From contig NZ_JALJXF010000001.1 in assembly GCF_024169925.1 (NCBI RefSeq), forward strand, positions 4,621,001 through 4,685,000: DNA of 64,000 nucleotides. Reading direction: 5' to 3'. Under the pieces are notes generated by a model that was given only the letters and a program-made list of their open reading frames with translations, searched no databases and was not told the origin of the DNA. The DNA is from Methylorubrum extorquens. GTDB taxonomy: Bacteria; Pseudomonadota; Alphaproteobacteria; Rhizobiales; Beijerinckiaceae. Below, piece after piece: positions 8,060-17,451 of this stretch. Position numbers and translations under genes: made by a program. Position 1 is the stretch's first letter; each line of letters starts with the position of its first letter.

Positions 8060-11000
8060 CTACTTCGCGGAAGTGACCTCGACCGATCCGAACGCGGTGC
8101 GTCCGAACCGTTCGGGGCGGTACATGTCCTCGACGCTCGCGCCCGGATGCACGTAGGTGCCGGGCGAGACCACGCGCACGGTGTAGGCCGCCGAGAAGAA
8201 GGCGGATTGCTCCGGGGTGCGGTCGTAGGCGGCCACGAAGCGGTCGTCGCGGAACTCGGTGTGGACCGGAGCCACGTCCGACTTGGCGAAGCTGAGGCCC
8301 GAGAGCGCGTCGGCATCGAGGAGCTTCGGGTTGTCGATCTCCAGCCCCGCGGGCAGGCGATCGACCAGCAGCAGGCGCCCGGCGCTGGCCTTGGCCTCGG
8401 TCACCTTCAGCACCACGACGAGGCGGTCGTTCTGGCGCAGGGGCTTTCCGAGATCCACCGGGCTGCCGTCGAGCCGGTAGACGCTGCGCTCCACCGTGAA
8501 GCCCTGGGAGGCCGCCGGCTCCGGGGCGATCGGGTTGCCCTGGACGCCGATCGCGACCGGCACCGCCTCGCGGCCGGCATTGACGATCCGCACCGGGCGC
8601 GCCTCCAGAGCGGGCGCCCGATAGAGCCGCGAGAGCGGTCCGGTCTCGGTCTTGCCGTCGACGGTCAGCGCGAGGCTGTCGGAATCCTTGGCGAGGCTTT
8701 GCGCGGCCAGCACCATCCATGCGTTCTCCTGGGTGCTGGTGGAGCGGCCGTCCGCCCGCTCCTGGCCGAGCACGGCGGCGACCGGCTGCAGCGTCGCCTG
8801 AGTGAACCCGGCCTCGCCGGAGAGCGCCAGCAGGGCGGCGCCGTCGCGCAGGCGCGAGCCGTAATCGGCGCGGTAGGTGCCCCGATCGCGCTCGGCCTGG
8901 AGGGCCTGCACCGCCGCCTCGAAGCCCTTTTGCGCCCGGCCGCGATCACCGAGGAGGGCCAGCGCGGCGGCAAGCTGCCCGCGACCCAAGGGCGTGGCGA
9001 AGTCGGTGAGCTTGGTGTCGGCGAGGTAGCGCAGATCGCCCATCACCGGGCGGCCGTTGCGGGCGAGCACGTAGGCGGCATAGGCGATGTCCATGCCGCC
9101 GTTCTCGATCGTGGTGGTGTTGGCCACCGTGTTGCGCAGGCGGTCGAGCGCGCTGTTGAAGGCGGTTTGCGGCACGGCGAAGCCCCGCTCGCGGGCGCGG
9201 GTGAGGAAGTCGGTGGCGTAGGCGGTCAGCCACGTATCGCCGGCATTCTCCGTGGACCACGCGCCGAAGGCGCCGCTCGAATCCTGGCGCGCCAGCACCC
9301 GCTCGATCGCCCCGCGCACCCGCTCGTCGAGTTTCCCGTCGAGGCCGAGCTTCTCGCCCGCCGCGAGCGCGTTGACGTAGAGCAGCGGCATCGCTCGGCT
9401 GACGATCTGCTCCGAGCAGCCGTAGGGGTATCGGTCGAGCGATTGCAGCAGGGCGGCGACGTCGATGCCCCCCAAGCGGTTGGCCGAGACCGAGACCGCC
9501 CCGGTGCCCGGCAGGATGTCGGCAAGCAGATCCGGTGTCAGGTCGAGCCCGGCGCCGGGCTCCAGCGGGCGCACGCTGCGGCGCACGAGGGCGCCGGTGC
9601 CGGGATTGATCCCGAGCGTGAAGGATTGGCCGGCGCTGCCCTGGATGCCGGGCCCGGTGAGGCTCAGGTCGAGCCGGGCCGTGCCGGGGCCGGCGGCGGT
9701 GATCGGGATCACCAGTTGCCCCTTGGCGCCGGCCTCCAGGCGCAGGGTGGAGCGCACCGCCTCGCCCGCCACCACGACGGGGCCGGTGAGGTCGAGGTCG
9801 ACGGTGTAGTCGCCGGCCGCCCCCTCGACGTTGTCGAGGGCGACGAAGAAGCGCGATCGGTCGCCGACATTGAGGAAGCGCGGCAGGGTGCCGGTGAGGA
9901 CCACCGGATCGCGGACGATCACGTCGGCCTGGGCCTGGCCGACCCTCGTCTTGGTCCAGGCGGTCGCCATCAGCCGAGCGGTACCGTTGAAGGCCGGCAA
10001 CTCCAGCGGGATCTTGGCCGTGCCGTCGGCGCCCACCGTGACGACGCCGGAATAGAGCGCGAGCGGGGCTTGTGTCGGCGGTGCGTCGGCGAGTTCGGTC
10101 GCCCCGCCGTCGCCGCCGGAGCGGATCGCGCCGAGCGTGCCCTGCATGCCGTCGATCAGGTAACCCCAGAGGTCGCGGATCTCGGGGCCCAGCGCCTTCT
10201 GGCCGAAGAAGTAGGCAAACGGGTTCGGCGCCTCGTAGCGGGTCAGGTTGAGGATGCCGACATCGACCGCCGCCAGCGTCACCCGCGCCTCCTCGCCGGG
10301 AGCGAGGCCGGCGAGTTTCACGGGCACGGTCAGCGTGCCGCGGGGGCGCACCTTCTCCGGCGCCTCGATCGAGACGGAGAGGCCGCGCTTTTCCTTGTCG
10401 ACGGAGAACCATGCCACCCCGAGCGCCCGGCCCGGCATGCGCTTGGCCGCTTGGTCGAGCGGCCGGTAGGCGGTGGCGACGAGGTAGGCGCCCGCGCCCC
10501 ATTCCGCCTTGACCGGGATGTCGACGGTGGTGCCGCCCTCCGCGACCGTCACGTCGCGGATCTCGTGAACCCGGTCGCTGACGACAGCGAGCGTCGCGGT
10601 GCCGGCGAATTTCGGCGCGAGCCGGGCGCGCAGCCGTTCGCCGGCCGCGTAGGCCGGCTTGTCGAGGGTGAGGTCGAGGAGGTCGGGCACGTCAGCGGTC
10701 TCCGAGCCGCCCCAGCCGACGGTGAAGGAGACGCTGACCCCTGCCTGCGGCTGGCCGGGAACGCTCGCTTCCAGACGGTACTGGCCGAAGCCCACCGGCA
10801 CGGCGATGCGCGCGGGTGCGTCGGCGGCAATCGCCACGCGCCCGTCGGCGACGCGACGGCTGGATTTGACCGGCTCGAAGCTCCAGCGCCCGTCGGCCCG
10901 GTACCATTGATAGGTCCGCTCGACCTTCGAGAGCGTCCAAGTCACGCCGTCCTGCGTCAGGCGCCGCCCGTCGGGGGCGGCCATGACGACGTCGAAGGTC

Positions 11001-13378
11001 GCGGTCGCGTTCTCGGCGAGATCGCCGCCGAAGTTTTTCCGAATGGCCAGCACGGGCTGGCCCGGCAGGATCGGCAGGGTGACGCTGCGGCTCAGCGCCC
11101 GGCCGCCCGGCTCGCCGACGGCGAGGGTGATCTTCGCCTCCAGCGCGCGGGGGGCCGCCACCTCCTGCACCGGCACCGTGATGCTGGTCTTGCCCTGCGC
11201 GTCGGTGGTGGCCTTGGCGTCGATCTCGGCGGTCGTCGCCTCCACCGCCTCGTCGTCGAGGCCGATGGAGAAGCCGTCGAGGCCCTTGATGCCGGGATTG
11301 GCGGCGGCCTGCACCGCGACCGAGCCCGAGACCTCGAGCCCCGAGCCCGGCGCGCCGTAGAGGTAGCGCGCGGCGACATCGATGACCGCCGGCTCGCCGC
11401 GGGTGAGGCTCGGCGTCTTCGGGGTAAGGCTCACCTCCAGCCGCTCGGGGACGTAATCCTCGACGAGCCAGCTCGCCTCGCCGACGGGCGGCGCCTTCGG
11501 ATCGGTATAGGCGGAGACCCGCCACGTGCCGTGCATGGCGCCGGCCATCAGCGGCAGGGCCAGGGAGCGCCCGCCGAGCCCCTCGTCGGCCACCGCCGCC
11601 CGGCGGTACTCGACGCCGTCGGGCCGCTTCACCACCAGCGTCAGCGGCAGGCCGGCCACCGCCGCCCCCTGCGGATCGCGCAAGATGGCGGTGAGCTGCA
11701 CCGTCTCGCCGGAGCGGTAGACCCCGCGCTCGGGGAAGACGTAGGCTTCGGCCCCGCCCGGCGCCGGGCGGCCCTTCACCCCGCGGTCGGAGAGATCGAA
11801 GGCGCCGAGCGCCAGATCGAGGAAGCCGTAATCGTCGCCGACCTGCGCCACCACGAGGCCCGGCGCCAGCCCGCCCTCGCCGCGGGCCAGGCCGGCGGGG
11901 AAGGCGGCATGGCCCTGGCCGTCGGTCTTGGCGGTCGCGAGCACGTCGTTGTTGCGGGCGACGAGCCGGATCTCGGCGCCCGACACGGTCTTGGCGCTGG
12001 CGAGCGAGCGGGCGAAGACATGCACGCCGTCGCGGCCCTTGAAGGCGGTGAGCCCGAGATCGGAGACGACGAACCACTGCGTCGCCTGGGTCTCGTAGCC
12101 GCCATACTCATCGTCGGATGAATCCGTGGTGCCGGTGGGCTTGGCCAGCATCAGGTAGAGGCCGGGCTCCAGCTTGCCGACCGCCTGGAGCACGGGGAAG
12201 GCGGTCACCGCCTCGCGGTTGGTCTCGGCCTTGGCCGTATCGAGCGTGCCCTTCCAGACGCGCTGGCCCTTCTGGTCGGCGATGGTTTTGGCTGTCGAGC
12301 CGCTGAGTTGGCTCAAGAAGTCCTCGGAGCGGAGTGCGGGCAACAGGCCGCGGTCGCCGATGCGCAGCACCTCGACATCGAGCTTGTCCGCGTTGACCGA
12401 GACCAGCGGCACGCCGGCCTGACCGGTGCGGGGCAGAACGTAGTTGCGGCCGGTGAAGCGCACCTGGGGCGAGCGGTCGCGAACGTAGACCTCGTAATCG
12501 GCCGATTTCAGCAGATTTTCGCCGACCGAAGAGGGCAGGCCCTGGCGCACCACGAAGGCGTAGCGCTCGGAATGCTTGAGCCCATCGACGCAGACCTGCG
12601 AGCCTTCCGCCGTGACGGCGGCGTTGGTCGCGCCCGAGACCGCGATGTAGGGCGCGTAGTCGGTCTTCGGGACGAGGCTTTCCGAGAAGGTGAAGCAAAC
12701 CCGCGGTGCGGCGGCATCCGAATCGACCTTGTAGTCGAGGATGCGGAAGCCGTGATCCGCGCGCAGCTTCTCGTAGGCGGCGCGGGTCTGCGCCTCGTCC
12801 CGGATTGCGAGGCTCGCCCGGTAGGCTTCCAGCGCGGGCCGCCACTCGGACTGGGCCGCCTGGATCTCGCCGAGCCGGGACAGGGCGCGGGCCTCGTCCG
12901 CCGGGTTCCTTGCGCGGAGATAGCCCTGGTAGGCGGCGGCGCTCGCCCGGCCCTTCAGCTTGAACCGGGCGGAATAGTCGGCGCGCTCCTCGTCGTTGCC
13001 GGCGGCAATGGCCGCGTTGGCGTAGTCGAGCCAGTTGCGGACATCGTTCGGGTCGGCGGCGACTGCGGCGGCGTAGGCGTTCAGCTCGGCATCCGGCTCG
13101 GCCCCTTCGGTCCGTGCGGCGGTCTCCGCCTCGCGGCGCCACTGTGCCGCCGTTTTGGCGCCGGGGGGCGCCTCGCTCTTGAGCGCGGTCTCCAGCCGGA
13201 CGCCCGCACTCGCAAGCCCCTCGCGCACGAAGGTTTTCGCAACAGGGGCGGTCGCCGATCTCGGCGGTGCGGCTGGGGGGGCGGCCGGGCGCAGCGTCTG
13301 GGCCAGGGCCGGGACACCGAGCCACATCGCGCCGATGAAGGCTGCTCCGAGGTGCCCGAGACGGTTGCCTTGGGACAT
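8060..13378 (-). CDS. Alpha-2-macroglobulin family protein (bacterial, thioester-containing)
   Basis: The 1,772-residue secreted protein has a signal peptide (about residues 1-27, cleavage after ALA) and the layout of bacterial alpha-2-macroglobulins of the YfaS type: an N-terminal region, repeated MG domains (the MG2-type segment VYRSGETVQLTAILRD is visible), the A2M family region and a helical thioester domain. The thioester motif YGCSEQ is intact with Cys1321, so it should trap proteases covalently. The ATG at 13378 is chosen because it precedes the signal peptide. The tight pairing with pbpC downstream is the family's usual context and suggests periplasmic defence of a repairing cell wall. 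No lipobox is seen, so it is probably soluble. Confidence 0.93.
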   Translation of the reverse strand: MSQGNRLGHLGAAFIGAMWLGVPALAQTLRPAAPPAAPPRSATAPVAKTFVREGLASAGVRLETALKSEAPPGAKTAAQWRREAETAARTEGAEPDAELNAYAAAVAADPNDVRNWLDYANAAIAAGNDEERADYSARFKLKGRASAAAYQGYLRARNPADEARALSRLGEIQAAQSEWRPALEAYRASLAIRDEAQTRAAYEKLRADHGFRILDYKVDSDAAAPRVCFTFSESLVPKTDYAPYIAVSGATNAAVTAEGSQVCVDGLKHSERYAFVVRQGLPSSVGENLLKSADYEVYVRDRSPQVRFTGRNYVLPRTGQAGVPLVSVNADKLDVEVLRIGDRGLLPALRSEDFLSQLSGSTAKTIADQKGQRVWKGTLDTAKAETNREAVTAFPVLQAVGKLEPGLYLMLAKPTGTTDSSDDEYGGYETQATQWFVVSDLGLTAFKGRDGVHVFARSLASAKTVSGAEIRLVARNNDVLATAKTDGQGHAAFPAGLARGEGGLAPGLVVAQVGDDYGFLDLALGAFDLSDRGVKGRPAPGGAEAYVFPERGVYRSGETVQLTAILRDPQGAAVAGLPLTLVVKRPDGVEYRRAAVADEGLGGRSLALPLMAGAMHGTWRVSAYTDPKAPPVGEASWLVEDYVPERLEVSLTPKTPSLTRGEPAVIDVAARYLYGAPGSGLEVSGSVAVQAAANPGIKGLDGFSIGLDDEAVEATTAEIDAKATTDAQGKTSITVPVQEVAAPRALEAKITLAVGEPGGRALSRSVTLPILPGQPVLAIRKNFGGDLAENATATFDVVMAAPDGRRLTQDGVTWTLSKVERTYQWYRADGRWSFEPVKSSRRVADGRVAIAADAPARIAVPVGFGQYRLEASVPGQPQAGVSVSFTVGWGGSETADVPDLLDLTLDKPAYAAGERLRARLAPKFAGTATLAVVSDRVHEIRDVTVAEGGTTVDIPVKAEWGAGAYLVATAYRPLDQAAKRMPGRALGVAWFSVDKEKRGLSVSIEAPEKVRPRGTLTVPVKLAGLAPGEEARVTLAAVDVGILNLTRYEAPNPFAYFFGQKALGPEIRDLWGYLIDGMQGTLGAIRSGGDGGATELADAPPTQAPLALYSGVVTVGADGTAKIPLELPAFNGTARLMATAWTKTRVGQAQADVIVRDPVVLTGTLPRFLNVGDRSRFFVALDNVEGAAGDYTVDLDLTGPVVVAGEAVRSTLRLEAGAKGQLVIPITAAGPGTARLDLSLTGPGIQGSAGQSFTLGINPGTGALVRRSVRPLEPGAGLDLTPDLLADILPGTGAVSVSANRLGGIDVAALLQSLDRYPYGCSEQIVSRAMPLLYVNALAAGEKLGLDGKLDERVRGAIERVLARQDSSGAFGAWSTENAGDTWLTAYATDFLTRARERGFAVPQTAFNSALDRLRNTVANTTTIENGGMDIAYAAYVLARNGRPVMGDLRYLADTKLTDFATPLGRGQLAAALALLGDRGRAQKGFEAAVQALQAERDRGTYRADYGSRLRDGAALLALSGEAGFTQATLQPVAAVLGQERADGRSTSTQENAWMVLAAQSLAKDSDSLALTVDGKTETGPLSRLYRAPALEARPVRIVNAGREAVPVAIGVQGNPIAPEPAASQGFTVERSVYRLDGSPVDLGKPLRQNDRLVVVLKVTEAKASAGRLLLVDRLPAGLEIDNPKLLDADALSGLSFAKSDVAPVHTEFRDDRFVAAYDRTPEQSAFFSAAYTVRVVSPGTYVHPGASVEDMYRPERFGRTAFGSVEVTSAK

Positions 13379-13490
13379 GCGCGCGTCTCCTCCGACCGGT
13401 GCGCCCGAAGCAGGGGCGCCCGCGGCCGGCACGCTATCACTTGCCGCGCCGGCCGCAACGCTTGCGCCGAGCCATCGGCGACGAGGGACC

Positions 13491-13937
13491 TCAGTAGAGG
13501 CAGATCAGGGCAACGCCGGCCAGGAGAAGCAGCGCGCCGCCAAGCCGCGGAAGGTTCGCTTCGTGCACCGGCACGCCGAGCAGCCCGAAATGGTCGAGGG
13601 CGAGCGACATCAGCATCTGCCCGACGATGAGGAGGGCGACGACCGCGGCGGCGCCGATGCGCGGGATCAGGAAGATCGCCCCGACGACGTAGATCGCGCC
13701 GAGCAGTCCGCCGGTCCAGGCGTACCAGGGCGCACGGGCGGCCGCGGCGAGCGAGGGCAACGGCTCGCGCAAGGTCAGCGCCAGGAGGCCGACGGCGAGG
13801 CCGCCGACCGTGAAGTTGACGAATCCGGCCCAGAGACCGGAGCCGAGTTCGCCCCTCAGCCCGGCATTGACCGCCTGCTGGACCACGAAGGCGACGCCCG
13901 CGAGCGCCGCCGCACCGTACAATCCGATCTGCAGCAA
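13491..13937 (-). CDS. DMT-type transporter, DUF606/YdcZ family
   Basis: The 148-residue, very hydrophobic protein has about five membrane helices and the Gly-rich pattern of the DUF606 (YdcZ) branch of the drug/metabolite transporter superfamily (VVQQAVNAGLRGELGS and WYAWTGGLLGAIYVV). The TTG at 13937 gives the family's usual length and has a purine-rich GGAAGG about 9 bases upstream. An ATG at 14027 would add 30 charged residues that look like translated repeat DNA. Substrates of this family are mostly unknown. Its 3' end lies 113 bases from the start of the alpha-2-macroglobulin gene, in the same direction. Confidence 0.7.
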   Translation of the reverse strand: MLQIGLYGAAALAGVAFVVQQAVNAGLRGELGSGLWAGFVNFTVGGLAVGLLALTLREPLPSLAAAARAPWYAWTGGLLGAIYVVGAIFLIPRIGAAAVVALLIVGQMLMSLALDHFGLLGVPVHEANLPRLGGALLLLAGVALICLY

Positions 13938-14041
13938 AGCCGCGCCCTTCCGCCTGTCTCGAACTCTCGTGCCAAAGCTGTCGCCCGGGGCCGCTCCGTC
14001 CACCGGGGCACGATCACGATCCCGCATGCCGGTGCCAGGGC

Positions 14042-14187
14042 AATCGCTCGAAGCGATTTCCCTGGTTTGTCGTTTGACCTCAGTCGCCGGCGCCCGCCTC
14101 CGCGGGCTTAGGCTTTCGCTCCGCTCGACGCTTTTCAAGACGGACGTCCTGAAAAGCCCGCGCCGCGAAGCCGCCGATGCGGCTTCG
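14042..14187. repeat. Cluster of short inverted repeats upstream of the pseudo-protease gene
   Basis: Three small dyads occur close together: 14042-14058 (AATCGCT-CGA-AGCGATT), 14131-14156 (CTTTTCA paired with TGAAAAG) and 14166-14187 (CGAAGCCGC-CGAT-GCGGCTTCG). The arrangement resembles the intergenic palindrome mosaics common in this bacterial group. No gene is supported between 13938 and 14279. Confidence 0.55.
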
Positions 14188-14279
14188 AGCGATGGCCCTG
14201 ATGACGGAGCCCCGCAGCGACTTGTGGCGGGCACGCTCCGGCTGGCATCATCGTCCGCACTTCGAATCGAGCGGTGGTG

Positions 14280-15767
14280 ATGACGGGACGGATGAGAGCT
14301 TTTCGCACCGGCCTGCCGGCCCTGCTCGCTGCCGGACTCGCAACGGGGGCGCTCGCGCAAGGGCTTGCTCCACCGGCCGCGCCGGCCCGGCCGAAACCCG
14401 CCACCCCGGCTCCGGCCGCCCCCGATCCCGCCTTCGAGGCGGCGCGGGCGGGCTTCGAGGCGCTGCCCGAGACGGAGCGGCGGGGGCTGCAAGACTCGCT
14501 CGTCTGGACCGGCGACTATAATGGCGTGACGACCGGGGCCTTCGGCAAGCGCAGCTTCGACGGCATCCAGACCTACCAGACCCGCACGGGCGCCGCCCCG
14601 ACCGGCCTGCTCACCCCGCCGGAGCGCGCGGCGCTCAAGCGCGAGGCGGAGGAGGCCCGGCGGGCGGCGCGCTTCAAGGTTCAGCCCGATCCGGCGAGCG
14701 GCGTGGTGGTCGGCGTGCCGGAGGCGCTGCTGCCGAAGAAGAGCGCGATCCCCGGCGGCACCCGCTGGCAGAGCGCCGACGGGCGGGTGACCCTCGACAC
14801 CAAGTCGTTCCCGCAAGGGGAGACCAGCCTCGACGCCCTGTTCGAGCGCGCCGTCGCCGCGATGCCCGGCCGCAAGGTGACCTACAAACTGAAGAAGCCG
14901 GATTTCATCGTCATCACCGCCGAGACCGCGGGCGGGCGCTCCTATATCCGCTACGCCGAAGGCCCCCAGGGCATCCGCGGCTTCACCCTCGGCTACGACA
15001 GGGCGCTGGCGGACACGGTCGACCGTCTCGTCATCGCGGTGGCCAACAATTTCGCACCGTTTCCCGAGGACGCGCCGCCTCCCACCGCTCCGACGGCGGC
15101 CACCGGCCCGGCCCCTCGCGGGCCTGCCTCCGGCTTGGCGGCCGCGCCCGCAGCACCGCCGCTGCCCGGTGCGCAGGCCGAGGCGCGTCCTGCCGCGACC
15201 GGCCTGCTGCTGGGCGGCGGGCGGGTGCTGACGGCAGCCTCCGCCCTTGAAGCGTGCACCGCGCCGCGCATCGGCGGTGCGGCGGCCCGGATCGAGCGGC
15301 GCGACGCGGCGGGCAGCCTCGCGCTTCTGTCCGCCGAGGGGCTCGCGGGCGGTGCGTCGCCGCCGCTCCGCGCCGAGCCGGTGAGCGAGGGCGAGGCCCT
15401 GCTCGTGCTCGGCGCTCAAACCAAGGGCCGCCCGAGCGTCGCCCCCGCCACCGCTGCCGTCGAAGGCGTCGACGCCCCGCTTCAGCCCGGCGCCGGCGGT
15501 GCGCCGGTGCTCGACCGATCGGGCCGGCTCGTCGGACTCGTCGCCCGCTTTCCCACCGCACCCCGCCTGATCGCCGGGGTGATGCCGCCGACGCGCTATG
15601 CCGTCGTGCCGGGGAAGGCCGTGGCAGCCTTCCTGAGCGAGAGCGGCCTGACCGCCGGAGCGGGCAAGGACGCGGCGAAGGATCCCGCGAAGGGCGCCGC
15701 GACCACGCTGGGCGGGGCGGCGGCGCCCGCTCTCGATGCCGTCGTTGCCATCACCTGCGCGCGGTGA
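14280..15767 (+). CDS. Peptidoglycan-binding protein fused to an inactive trypsin-like domain
   Basis: The 495-residue exported protein has a signal peptide (about residues 5-27), a peptidoglycan-binding fold near 37-110 (YNGVTTGAFGKRSFDGIQTY), a middle domain of about 150 residues that I do not recognise, a Pro/Ala linker and a C-terminal trypsin-like fold. In that fold the three catalytic places are all changed: the His of the LTAAH motif is Ser321 (LTAAS), the Asp position before LALL is Ser346, and the GxSGG serine is Ala405 (GAGGAP). It is therefore a pseudo-protease, probably a binding module in the periplasm. ATG 14292 and upstream GTG codons are alternative starts. It is transcribed alone. 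Confidence 0.75.
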   Translation: MTGRMRAFRTGLPALLAAGLATGALAQGLAPPAAPARPKPATPAPAAPDPAFEAARAGFEALPETERRGLQDSLVWTGDYNGVTTGAFGKRSFDGIQTYQTRTGAAPTGLLTPPERAALKREAEEARRAARFKVQPDPASGVVVGVPEALLPKKSAIPGGTRWQSADGRVTLDTKSFPQGETSLDALFERAVAAMPGRKVTYKLKKPDFIVITAETAGGRSYIRYAEGPQGIRGFTLGYDRALADTVDRLVIAVANNFAPFPEDAPPPTAPTAATGPAPRGPASGLAAAPAAPPLPGAQAEARPAATGLLLGGGRVLTAASALEACTAPRIGGAAARIERRDAAGSLALLSAEGLAGGASPPLRAEPVSEGEALLVLGAQTKGRPSVAPATAAVEGVDAPLQPGAGGAPVLDRSGRLVGLVARFPTAPRLIAGVMPPTRYAVVPGKAVAAFLSESGLTAGAGKDAAKDPAKGAATTLGGAAAPALDAVVAITCAR

Positions 15768-15783
15768 GGGCGGCGCCTGGCCT

Positions 15784-15836
15784 TAGAGCATCGCCTTTTC
15801 CGAAAGCCGGCAACCCGCTTTCGGGATGATGCTCTA
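15784..15836. terminator. Palindromic repeat acting as bidirectional terminator
   Basis: TAGAGCATC at 15784-15792 pairs with GATGCTCTA at 15828-15836, with a further partial dyad (CCGAAAG / CTTTCGG) inside. It lies between two convergent genes and its right arm contains the stop codon of the small hydrophobic gene on the minus strand. This GAGCATC...GATGCTC type of repeat is widespread in alphaproteobacteria. Confidence 0.65.
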
Positions 15837-15989
15837 GATCCGGTGCGTGACGAGCAGCACGATCAGGATGATGATCAGGAGGCCGCCGAGGCCGAATCCG
15901 GGGCCGCGGAAGCGCCCGCCGCCGTAGAAGTTGCCGCCGCCGAACAGCAGCAGGATCAGCAGGATCAGGAGGATGGTGGTGATGGTCAT
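15834..15989 (-). CDS. Small hydrophobic membrane protein, 51 aa
   Basis: The peptide has two very hydrophobic segments (residues 2-16 and about 32-47) separated by a Gly/Phe/Arg-rich turn containing GGGNFYGGGRFRGPGFG. It resembles the DUF3309 type of short membrane proteins that are common in this group and often stress-induced, but the similarity is by pattern only. The ATG at 15989 starts directly before the first helix; the open frame extends 18 codons upstream without coding character. The stop codon lies inside the terminator repeat. The function is unknown. Confidence 0.6.
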   Translation of the reverse strand: MTITTILLILLILLLFGGGNFYGGGRFRGPGFGLGGLLIIILIVLLVTHRI

Positions 15990-16103
15990 CGGCGGAAGCC
16001 TCGTTGGTCCGCCCAGACCCCTTTGCCTGAGCGCCAACAGCAACGCTTGTGCACGCGATTTCGTTCAGCCGGCTCGCAACTTATCCCGAGGGACGTTGGG
16101 GCG

Positions 16104-17150
16104 TCAGGCCCGCCAGTCCGGCAGGGCGCCCCCGGTCTCTGCAAGCCACGCGGGCACCGGCAGGCCGCGCTCGCCCAGGAAGGCGGGGTTGAACAGCTTC
16201 GAGGCGTAGCGCGCCGCCCCGTCGCAGAGGATCGTCACGATGGTGTGGCCGGGCCCGAGTTCGTGGGCGAGCCGGATCGCGCCCGCCACGTTGATGCCCG
16301 ACGAGCCGCCGAGCGATAGGCCCTCCTCGCGCATCAGGGCGAAGATGATGCCGAGCGCTTCCGCATCCGGAATCCGGAACGCGTGATCGGGCGTGAAGCC
16401 TTCGAGGTTCTTCGTCACCCGGCCCTGGCCGATGCCTTCGGTGATCGACGAGCCTTCGGCCTTGAGCGTGCCGGTGCTGTAATAGGCGTGCAGCGCCGAG
16501 CCCTCCGGGTCGGACAGGGCGATCTTCACGCCCGGCTTGGCCGCCCGCAGCGCCTCGGCCACGCCCGCCAGCGTGCCACCGGTCCCCGCCGCGCAGACGA
16601 AGCCATCGACCGCGCCGCCGGTCTGCGCGAAGATCTCGGGGCCGGTCGCCTCGATATGGGCGCGGCGGTTGGCGGTGTTGTCGAACTGGTCGGCGAAGAA
16701 GGCGCCGGCCTCTTCCGTCTCCGCCAGCCGCTCGGCGAGACGGCGGGCGGCGTGGACGTAGTTGTTCGGGTTAGCGAAGGGGACGGCGGGCACCTCGACG
16801 AGCCGGGCGCCGGCGAGCCGCAGCGTCTCCTTCTTCTCTGCCGATTGCGTCTCCGGAATCACGATCACGGTGCGGTAGCCGCGCACGGACGCCACCAGCG
16901 CCAGCCCGATCCCGGTATTGCCCGCCGTGCCCTCGACGATGGTGCCGCCGGGCCGGATCAGGCCGCGCGCCTCCGCATCCCGCACGATCGAGAGCGCCGC
17001 CCGGTCCTTCACCGAGAGGCCGGGGTTGAGGAATTCGGCTTTGCCGAGGATAGTGCAGCCGGTCTCTTCGGACGCGCGGCGCAGCCGGATCAGGGGCGTG
17101 CCGCCGATCGCGGCGAGCACGTCGGGCGAGACGGTGGAGGATGCGGACAT
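16104..17150 (-). CDS. cysK: Cysteine synthase A (O-acetylserine sulfhydrylase)
   Basis: The 348-residue enzyme is a fold-type II PLP protein. Lys48 in NPGLSVKDRAA should hold the cofactor, VEGTAGNTGIG is the substrate-carboxylate loop, and the phosphate-binding loop is CAAGTGGTLAG. The family makes L-cysteine from O-acetylserine and sulfide in the cytoplasm. NPGLSVKD differs from the NPSxSVKxR of classical CysK, and the protein is longer by about 25 residues, so it belongs to a CysK-like subgroup; a cystathionine beta-synthase-like or sulfide-salvage role cannot be excluded. It stands alone, with a small hypothetical gene upstream in the same direction. Confidence 0.85.
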   Translation of the reverse strand: MSASSTVSPDVLAAIGGTPLIRLRRASEETGCTILGKAEFLNPGLSVKDRAALSIVRDAEARGLIRPGGTIVEGTAGNTGIGLALVASVRGYRTVIVIPETQSAEKKETLRLAGARLVEVPAVPFANPNNYVHAARRLAERLAETEEAGAFFADQFDNTANRRAHIEATGPEIFAQTGGAVDGFVCAAGTGGTLAGVAEALRAAKPGVKIALSDPEGSALHAYYSTGTLKAEGSSITEGIGQGRVTKNLEGFTPDHAFRIPDAEALGIIFALMREEGLSLGGSSGINVAGAIRLAHELGPGHTIVTILCDGAARYASKLFNPAFLGERGLPVPAWLAETGGALPDWRA

Positions 17151-17217
17151 GCGGTGCGGCGGCCTTCCTGAGCGCCCGCGCGGGGCGGCGGATCAGGCAG
17201 GCTTAATCAGCCGACTT

Positions 17218-17451
17218 TCAGGAATCCAGGTAGCCGGCCTCCCGCAAGGCGTCGGCGACCGCAGTAAAGAAGGGATCATCTGCCTCGGCGTCGTCCTGCG
17301 ACAGCGTTCTTCCCTCGTCGTGGGGCGCGGTCTCGCTCCGGTCGAAGTCCCGGAAGTCCTGTGGCTCCGCCGGGTTTCCGGCCGCTGCCGCGGATGCGCC
17401 GAGCCCGAAAAGGCCGGCTGCCGTGAGGAAGGTCTCGTTCAGGGAGATCAT
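17218..17451 (-). CDS. Small hypothetical protein, 77 aa
   Basis: The N-terminus (MISLNETFLTAAGLFGLGASAAAAG) looks like a signal peptide or membrane anchor, and the remainder is acidic (DFRDFDRSE, DDAEADDPFF), so the mature part may lie in the periplasm. It precedes the cysteine synthase gene by 67 bases on the same strand. No family is recognised. Confidence 0.5.
   Translation of the reverse strand: MISLNETFLTAAGLFGLGASAAAAGNPAEPQDFRDFDRSETAPHDEGRTLSQDDAEADDPFFTAVADALREAGYLDS

Noticed and set aside
7982..12121. Very long plus-strand open frame (1,379 codons) antisense to the alpha-2-macroglobulin gene
   Set aside because: It lies wholly opposite a well-supported gene, is rich in Arg/Gly/His as expected from GC-rich antisense reading, and has no recognisable domain.
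16104..17150. Cystathionine beta-synthase
   Set aside because: No C-terminal regulatory domain is present and the core motifs fit the cysteine synthase group better.
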